DNA of 64,000 bases from Hofstenia miamia (lineage: Eukaryota > Xenacoelomorpha > Acoela). Positions 57,012 through 64,000 of this stretch are shown piece by piece (within the stretch, counting starts at the first letter, position 1; each line of letters opens with the position of its first letter). The stretch is taken from assembly GCA_004352715.1 (NCBI GenBank), contig SCFE01000023.1, positions 193,393 through 257,392 on the forward strand, read 5' to 3'. The notes beneath the pieces are model-generated. The model saw only the letters and a list, made by a program, of their open reading frames with translations, ran no database searches and had not been told where the DNA came from. The position numbers and the translations under genes were made by a program.

Positions 57012-57052
57012 TTTCAATATATTATATATTGAAAATATATAATATATTGAAA
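57012..57052. repeat. Perfect 17-bp inverted repeat (hairpin)
   Basis: TTTCAATATATTATATA (57012-57028) and its exact reverse complement (57036-57052) are separated by 7 bases. It is AT-rich and could be a terminal remnant of a MITE or a chance palindrome. Confidence 0.85.
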
Positions 57053-57341
57053 TTCTATATATTCTGAAGATTTCGAGATTGTAACAACTGTTGTAACAAT
57101 TTTCATTTTTCCTTTCACATTTAGAATACAGTATGTTATGATAGCGCAAGACTATGTGCAGACAATGAAATAATAAATCTCAATTCACAAAAAATTGTCG
57201 TATTAAGATTTATTAAGTAGATACTATATTTAATTGATTATTGTGAAATAATTCTTCTTTCCAATGCATTATAATAACATTATACTTAGCAATTGTGATA
57301 TTCTTAAAATGATGAAATAACACTGTTATCTAAAATAATAG

Positions 57342-57407
57342 AATATATATATATATATAATAATAAATCTATTTTTTTATGGAATATACTACTACTACTA
57401 CTACTAA
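57342..57407. repeat. TA and TAC microsatellites
   Basis: A short (TA)n near 57342-57358 and a (TAC)n run near 57388-57406. Confidence 0.9.
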
Positions 57408-57459
57408 ATGTCTTCTATTCGCTATTAATATAACGATCTATAAATTTAACAAAAATAAG

Positions 57460-57965
57460 TTATTTATAAAAAGTTCTTATTATTCTGCAATTATTGCAGA
57501 AACAAGATAAAAACCAGGAGCAAACATTATCAGTGGTGAAATACTCCTTAACATGAAATTCCATGAATCTGATAAGTTGGTTTTTAAATGCATAAGGTTT
57601 ATCGAAAATATCAACAGAAGTATTGATTATTATGTAATTGGCCATGTAGATTACTCGATCCCAAAAATTATTATGTGAACTAATCTTTTTACATTTACGT
57701 ATGGTAAATAAGTTTCTTGAATTTTTTCTTGATTCTCTTGAATTAGTTAAGCACACATAATCATAGGGATTTACTAACCCTAACCCAAACCCTTAAGTCA
57801 TCTATAAAAATGATAAATAACAGTGGCCCAAGGACACTGCCTTGTGGTACGCCACTTGAAATTAGTGTAGGCAATGAAATCGAGCCTGATATATTAATAC
57901 ATTGATAACGTTCAAAAAGATATGATTTGAATAGTTGAATAAATTCAATATCCAATCCAAATTTT
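57460..57965 (-). pseudogene. LINE reverse transcriptase relic with internal deletion
   Basis: The minus strand reads QLFKSYLFERYQCINISG, SSGVPQGSVLGPLLFIIFID and DL, the finger/palm region of a LINE reverse transcriptase. It should continue to the YADD box but instead meets GGGTTTGGGTTAGGGTTAG and then a different LINE part (57460-57756): FTIRKCKKISSHNNFWDRVIYM and a FKNQLIRF phrase, which resemble the C-terminal end of LINE ORF2. The catalytic region was therefore deleted and the junction filled with telomere-like hexamers. The 5' part is cut near 57965. Confidence 0.72.
57772..57793. repeat. Telomere-like filler in the LINE relic
   Basis: On the plus strand ACTAACCCTAACCCAAACCC, about three TTAGGG-type hexamers, lies exactly at the junction between the two LINE pieces. 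Confidence 0.75.
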
Positions 57966-58024
57966 GAAAGTTTTTTTTGTTGTGAGGAACAAATTGTCCA
58001 ATGACTTTAATCAATAAGTGAAGT

Positions 58025-58115
58025 AACTTATAGAAAAACAAGTCAGGGGATTTGAACTTGCGCTCCCACCCTTCCTTCAAAGACAACAACGCTATAGGCG
58101 TGATCATGAAGAATC
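58025..58115 (-). repeat. Possible tRNA-derived SINE head
   Basis: On the minus strand GAGCGCAAGTTCAAATCCCC resembles a Pol III B box and T-arm (GTTCAAATC). About 30-40 bp upstream, GATCACGCCTATAGCG could hold a weak A box. No complete cloverleaf can be folded by eye, so a true tRNA gene is unlikely. Confidence 0.35.
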
Positions 58116-60672
58116 AGCAATACAATCCATGATCTAGTATTTCCAAATGCAATATCTGAGCTTTTGCTAAAGAGGCGTTTGTGTTAAGCTTTGTAGAAAA
58201 TTGCAGTTTGATAAGATGTATTGTAAATTCAGTAAAATTTCTGCAAAAGGTAGACGCTTACATCTGCTATGATAAATTATGCTAAGCGAAGTTTATGTAA
58301 TTAAATTTCAACTGGAATTTTCTGCCTTTTCCATCCACGGGGTTTTTGATCATTCCATTGATTGGCTGCAAGTACATTTCTGGCTTATAGGAATTTCAAC
58401 TCAACAATATCATGTCAATGGACTTTCATGCAGTCTCCATATTTAAGCTTACAAACGTGCTTCTAGTGAAGTTCAAATAATTTTTACCTATTGAGTTTAA
58501 TAAAGTCTTTTGTATATGTTGATTTTCTAATACAGAATGATGTCCCAAGACCTTCACAGTAGTTCATGGGTTATTTCATGTTACTATGTCACTTGAAAAG
58601 TGTGTTCATTACAGAGAACCAACTCAAATAACAAGCAATAATAAAGTCATTCATAATATGATAAAATTATCTAACGTTTCAATGTAACGCCCAAAATTTA
58701 AGTTGATATTTTCTTCGAAGTTGATCCATTAACATAATTCATTCCTATGAGTAGTCAGCTATTTTAGACCTATGAAAATAACTATCATTTTAGAAATATT
58801 CACTGAGTACATGTTCAGACATAATTTTTTTAATGTTACAATTCTTCACATGTAGGATACCGTTTTTTACTGACATTTTAAAAGCAAGAACTGTTATTGA
58901 ATCATCCGGATTTCTATAAATATCATGCATAGTGATCAATCAATAATTACATATCTGAGCACCACACTGTCCTATACTTCTGCTATATTTATGTAAATCT
59001 AGTCATTAAGGGGCTACTACAACTCTAGATGGCATTTTTTGTTATTGCGATTACGTAGACTAGATTAATCAAAATAGATCCACAAATTCCCAAACCAAAT
59101 TTGAATAGTTTAGAAATTAGTTATAAAATCAAATCTAAATTTCACCTAGCAAACCTTTTACTGAAATATATTAAATTTTTGGCTATTTATTAAGGATTAA
59201 CTGCTGGAGAAATTTCTTAATGATAAGATATTATAAAAACATAGTTTAATATTATAAGGTAGTTCACTTTAAAACTTTAGCTAGAAATTAGATGCAGTGA
59301 TTCTATCTTACTGAAAGTAATTTATTTCATGTTTTGATTATAAGCGGAGCTTCAAAAGATTCCATTTGTACTTGATTCTAATCTTCAACAGTTTCTATGG
59401 TATTTTTAGATGTTCCTGTAATATTTAAACCAATTACTTACAAATGATTTACATATAGGGACGAGTGGTGTACGCAGGGTGGGGGATATGGTGGAGTGTT
59501 TTCAAAATTAATTTTGATAGGTTAAATCAAAAAATTTTTGCAAAATATTTAAAAAATTTAAAACTAAAGTCGTGAAATGCATTTTTACAGTCTATTTTTT
59601 CAACGTTTTGAAAAAATTTTCCACACTCACTTGATCATGAGTAAGATGTCCCCCGTCAAAAAAATCCGGTGTACGCCCCTGAAAGGGATTTATGCATACA
59701 GCTATACACAGAATATATTAAGGACTAAGCTAGATAAACATAATTAAAATTGCCAAAGCACATGTTGCAAAACTATAAAATCAAATCAAAATCAAGTAAA
59801 AATGAGATATTTGTAGCATTTTATCTTTTGAATACCCTAATACATCTTTGTATTAACTCTATTCTTTTTGGGATTCCGGGCATTGGACAATGATATTAAG
59901 CAAGCCTTGCACACATATTTTTCATATCAGAGGTTAAAAAATAATATTAGGTGATTATAACCAATAATAAAAGTCCAGGAAATGTATCCAAGTCTATCAG
60001 AAAAACCCGACAAAGATTTAAATAATAATCAAAAGTATATTTGGGCAGCACATAAATTATAAAAATACTTTTTCTAGTATTTATGCATATTTATTTGCCG
60101 AAATTATCAATTATTATATTTTAGATTAAGCAAATAATAAGCATACATGCAAGTATGTTTATAGCATATTCTTGAACAAAGTAAATTTTATGTTGAAAAG
60201 AAATTATCAAAAATTTGACTATTTGCAGATTCAAAATTCAAATATTTTTGTGGAATATAATCTTGTTCAACATCAACATCCCTCCAAATTTACAACCATT
60301 GCAAATTGCATTAATCTTCATGGGCTAGCAATCTAATCCACTGCCACAAATATTGGGAAAATCTTATTCCTTGATATCCTGTACATATAATTCTATTAAT
60401 TTGAAACTAAACCTAAACTGTCAAAAATTTTATAATTATATTTGAACATTATTCCATATTAATATTATAATGGGAATCCGTTTGGATGGAATTGGATGGG
60501 ACAAGTCTGTCCCTAGCGGAATTACAATAAAATTCTGTGCACGGAATGAGTAGTATCTGTCGTGCTATAAGCCATGATAAAATTATAGTTTGGAAGAATA
60601 ACCAGGACACATGGCTCGTTGTTATTTCATTACAAATCATCAGATTAATTATCATTGGTTAAGAATGATCCA
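58116..60672. other. Non-coding stretch upstream of the GPCR gene
   Basis: No coding region recognised. At 59460-59690 a GGTGTACGC word occurs at both ends of a 200-bp block with a G-rich left flank (GCAGGGTGGGGGA), possibly a small repeat. Promoter elements of the GPCR should lie near 60400-60672 but none can be named with confidence. Confidence 0.45.
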
Positions 60673-63052
60673 ATGATTGCAATAGTTGACTATAAAGCAA
60701 GACAAAAAGTCAAAGGTGTTTCACTTAATATGAATCGTACAAAGTATCAACTAGATGAAATCTTTAACATTTCTAATCTCAGTCTGGGGCTGTTTGGTAT
60801 TTTGGCAAATATTTACATATTTTTAGTAATTTCTACCTCATCCAAATTACGAACAAAGCACTACGCTATAATTATGAATTTAACAATTAGCGACACTATT
60901 TCATCAGTGTTGATTCTAATTAGTGGGACGATTTATAAAGATATGACTGGTTTTGTACAAGAAACAGAGCATATTAGCTTTTTTCTTTGTACAATATTGA
61001 CACAGATTGCACTTTTCACGTTACTGACGAATTCTGCATTAATAATTACGGCGCTTGGTATTGAAAGGTTCATTGCAATCTCGTTTCCTATCTATTATAA
61101 ATTGCATTTTGGAAAATATGTATTTCACATGCTGATGATTTCACCATGGCTTTACTCAGGTAGTTTAAAATTTTAATATTTTTTAGAATTAGGAACGCTT
61201 AAGCCCAGCAAACACAAATCCTTCATAACGACGTCGTTTTTGTAGTGTATTGGCGTTTAATGGGCTTTTGAATTGTTTGAGTGGCGTTTATAGTGCGGAT
61301 TAGTGGCCGTGCCAATATTTCATTGCAATGTTTGCACTTTGACATAAATTTTCAAAGTATTTAGATTAAGCAAGTCTTAAGTAGCATAACTTTTTGTGTC
61401 CAAAATTTCATTACATTTCATTGATAAGCTTATTTGTAAGGTAAACCATTTTTCTAAATCTAAATTAGTAAATCCTAAACATTCAAATTTTACAAGGGGA
61501 ATAGAATTTAGCAATTTGTTTTGAATCTAATAAAATAGTGAAAAATAGAATCTACTCAACTAAAAAATTTGCATAACAAAAATTTTTTAATGTTTTAGAC
61601 AACTTTGGTTGGGACCTAATTACAATCCAAAATATTGCGTCCAATGTCGTCAGTGCACTTGATATGAATCTACAAAGTTATTTTGTAAAATATCTTGAAA
61701 TAAAAAATTATTTCAAATTCTAATATTAATTCATTGAATTAATATTTAGTCAGTCATTATCTGATTATTGCATATGCAACAGTTGTGGTTACAGAAGATA
61801 ACTTCTGCTATGAAGACTATTCAAGCCCCATAATGACATACTATGGATTATTTTCCTCATTTGAGTACATGATTTTGCGGCTTTCAGTTCCACTCTTTAG
61901 CTACGTTTACATTATTTACAGGTAGCATTTTAAAAAAGTATTTAATTTAATCTGAATATTATAATCAATCTAATGTAAATAAATTTATTAGTATGAAAGG
62001 AAAATGTCATTAAAATATTAAACTTCTGCATTAGGTGACTGCTAGAAACTATTATAACTTATTATTTCATACATTGCTACATAAACTATGTTTGTAATCA
62101 AAATATTTAATTACATTTTAATCTTGGTCAGTCAGATTGAACACGAATGATTTTCGTCTTAGTGTCTTAATATTTTGTTATTACTCCAAGTTTGTTTTCT
62201 TCACAATGATTTCCCGACACCCTAAATATTCAAAATATTTTTACTAGAATTAATATTACTATCAATAATTCTTCAAAACTATGAGACTTTTTAGATTGAT
62301 CAAAACCAAAGAGAACCAAATTACATCGAAGTCGATATTTTTTAATATTTTAAAACAAGTTTTTATGTTTTTTAAATATAATTCAGTCACAATGCAGTTC
62401 AATTTATGTTTCACTAAGTCTAAAAACTTCCCCTGTCACATTTAAATATGTGTAAAAATTTACGTATTGAACAAATATGTTTCTATCGTTAAATATTTTT
62501 TGGAATTTAGCTACAGACATATTATGTGTACAGTTGTATCATGTTGTTGCAGCAAATTACCATAACTATATCAGAAAATTTTATTGTACAAAAAATTTCA
62601 TCCATCAATTTTAAAAATTTTCGTTGAACATATACGTATAGCCTTCAAATATCTTTCTTTGAATTTAAACTAATAAACTATAAAATATTTTTCCAGTGAA
62701 TAAAAATTTTTATAAAATAATTATATTTAGGCTATCCTCTAAAAAAGTTGGCAATTCTAAGCAAAATGCATCAAAGATGGCATCGAATGCACAGAAGCGA
62801 ATTACAAAAACATGCATCATTATTACAACAATATTCATTGTTACAACATTTCCCAATGAATTTCACTATTTTGTCCTAATTAATCTGTTCAACAAGCCTT
62901 TGTGGAGTTCACATGGAATTGAGCAGAAATTTCTGGGAACGGTCATGATGTCGAATGTACCAATTAACATTATTGCTTACGCAATTTCAAGCAATGAAAT
63001 TCGGGAAGAGTCAGTTAACTTAATTAAAAGTTCTTTCAAATATTGCTTGTAG
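60673..63052 (+). CDS. Rhodopsin-class G-protein-coupled receptor, three exons, 326 aa
   Basis: Exons by splice signals and frame: 60673-61159, 61750-61921 and 62731-63052. Donors are CAG|GTAGTT and ACAG|GTAGCA; acceptors are TTTAG|TC and TTTAG|GC; phases match at both junctions, giving 981 nt with the stop. I chose ATG 60673 as the first Met in the open frame; a TTG lies upstream, and the next Met is 60730. The N-terminus has N-glycosylation sequons (NRT, NIS, NLS). TM1 includes GILANIYIFLVI; TM2 has NLTISDT with the conserved Asp. TM3 starts FLC and ends in IERFIAI, an ERF version of DRY. The loop before TM5 has the partner Cys (NFCYED). TM6 has TTFPNEF with Pro but without the Trp of CWxP. 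TM7 reads SNVPINIIAYA, an NPxxY variant lacking Pro. A short cytoplasmic tail follows. Such receptors usually bind peptides or amines; the ligand cannot be predicted. No stops or frameshifts, so it is probably functional. Confidence 0.85.
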
Positions 63053-64000
63053 ACTTTAAAAAATTATATGTGAGACCCCTGTTGTGCAATAATCAATTAT
63101 CGATCATTTCAAAAGGTTGCTAAGTTTTATGCAGTTAAAATTTCTCAAGCACGAAATACAACTTAATAATTTTATGATATAACAATAACTGTTTTTGGTC
63201 TAATTTAAGTATAATAAGCATGATTTTCCGAAAGGATCACTGTCATTAGAAATGGCGTATGTTTTTTATGTTCTTTGTGCTCATACACTGGATCAACCAC
63301 TTAAAATAGCAGTGATGATTTCTAGTATGATTGCTGCCAGACAGTAAAATATTAAAATTTCCATCTCATCGATATATTTTATTGCACAAGACCTTGTTTT
63401 AAGAGCATGCCTACACGTAATATGCTGCATGCAAAATGAGGGCTTATTCTATTTGAACATTTCTATTGCAGAAAAGTGAAGTCAAAATTTTACTCATGGA
63501 ATGATAGAATGAGACTGCTTCAAATTTTTCAAATATAAACATTTTATTGTCCACAATTGTTATAACTTTATACTAAATTAGAGGTTTCAGAAACAAATTT
63601 TTTAATATTTAAAAATCACAGTGCTTTTTAAAAATAAAATATTTATTGCAATTCTGACGTAAAGTTAGCATTTTATTCTAGAAAAATATAATATGTACAC
63701 ATAAGATTAACTTCATTTTGAAGTTCGAATATAAAATAACGATTGAATATATAACTGTCTAACATATAGTAGCATGTGTTGTTGTATTAAATGAATATCT
63801 GATAAATTAAAAATTTCTGAATAGAAGCACTGATAAAAAAACAAAATTTTACTAAATTGAGGATGCATCATGCCTTTTTTACTCAATTTCCACTTTCGAA
63901 AATGAGATCACCACCGAATTTTAAACTTTTCTAGAACAAATTTTATAGGATTTGGATATTGGTCGACACATTTCAAGTCTAGAAAAAATTATTTTGTTAA
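63053..64000. other. AT-rich stretch downstream of the GPCR gene
   Basis: It should contain the 3' untranslated region and polyadenylation site of the GPCR, but no single signal stands out among many A-rich words. No other gene seen. Confidence 0.5.

Overview
The window looks like a repeat-rich, AT-rich piece of a metazoan nuclear genome, probably an aquatic invertebrate; the phylum is not decidable from sequence alone. The evidence is a spliced rhodopsin-class GPCR gene at the right end, relics of many animal transposon classes (Ty3/gypsy-type LTR elements, LINE, a probable Penelope-like element, Tc1/mariner, a Crypton-like tyrosine-recombinase element, Polinton/Maverick fragments and a long-TIR DNA transposon), TA-type microsatellites, and CpG-to-TpG/CpA decay inside the transposons. 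It is a draft assembly: five gaps are padded (four of exactly 1000 N, one of 334 N), and three small gaps (16-21 N) are flanked by duplicated contig ends.

Layout. 0-3.4 kb: a LINE reverse-transcriptase relic, a 63-bp minisatellite and a probable Penelope-like fragment. 3.4-6 kb: a solo-like LTR and the 3' end of a gypsy pol. 6-8.3 kb: a DNA transposon with ~290-bp inverted repeats and a Cys-rich transposase-like ORF. 8.3-16.3 kb: an old, minus-strand gypsy-type element (element A) with gag, pol, a third ORF and LTRs, interrupted by a younger plus-strand solo LTR. 16.3-18.4 kb: a Crypton-like element. 18.4-20.2 kb: a weak Tc1-like relic and an interspersed repeat. 20.2-43.1 kb: several copies of one gypsy-type family (element D minus; B and C plus, sharing one LTR; F plus), with Polinton fragments and another LTR family at 36.8-39.5 kb. 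44.1-44.8 kb: a miniature LTR element. 46-49.3 kb: an LTR fragment, a small transposon ORF relic and a Tc1 element. 49.3-60.6 kb: mostly non-coding, with tandem duplications, a LINE relic carrying telomere-like filler, and a possible SINE head. 60.7-63.1 kb: the only gene that looks intact, a three-exon GPCR of 326 residues.

The most notable system is the gypsy-type family. After gag-protease-RT-RNaseH-integrase, and before the polypurine tract and 3' LTR, it carries an extra reading frame of about 1000 codons. It is present in element B, in parts of D and F, and as a diverged stretch in A. It shows no signal peptide or membrane segment, so it does not look like an envelope gene, and I do not recognise it. 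All copies are broken. Most in-frame stops are TGA, and where copies can be compared they usually fall at CGA or CAA codons in another copy, pointing to CpG decay.
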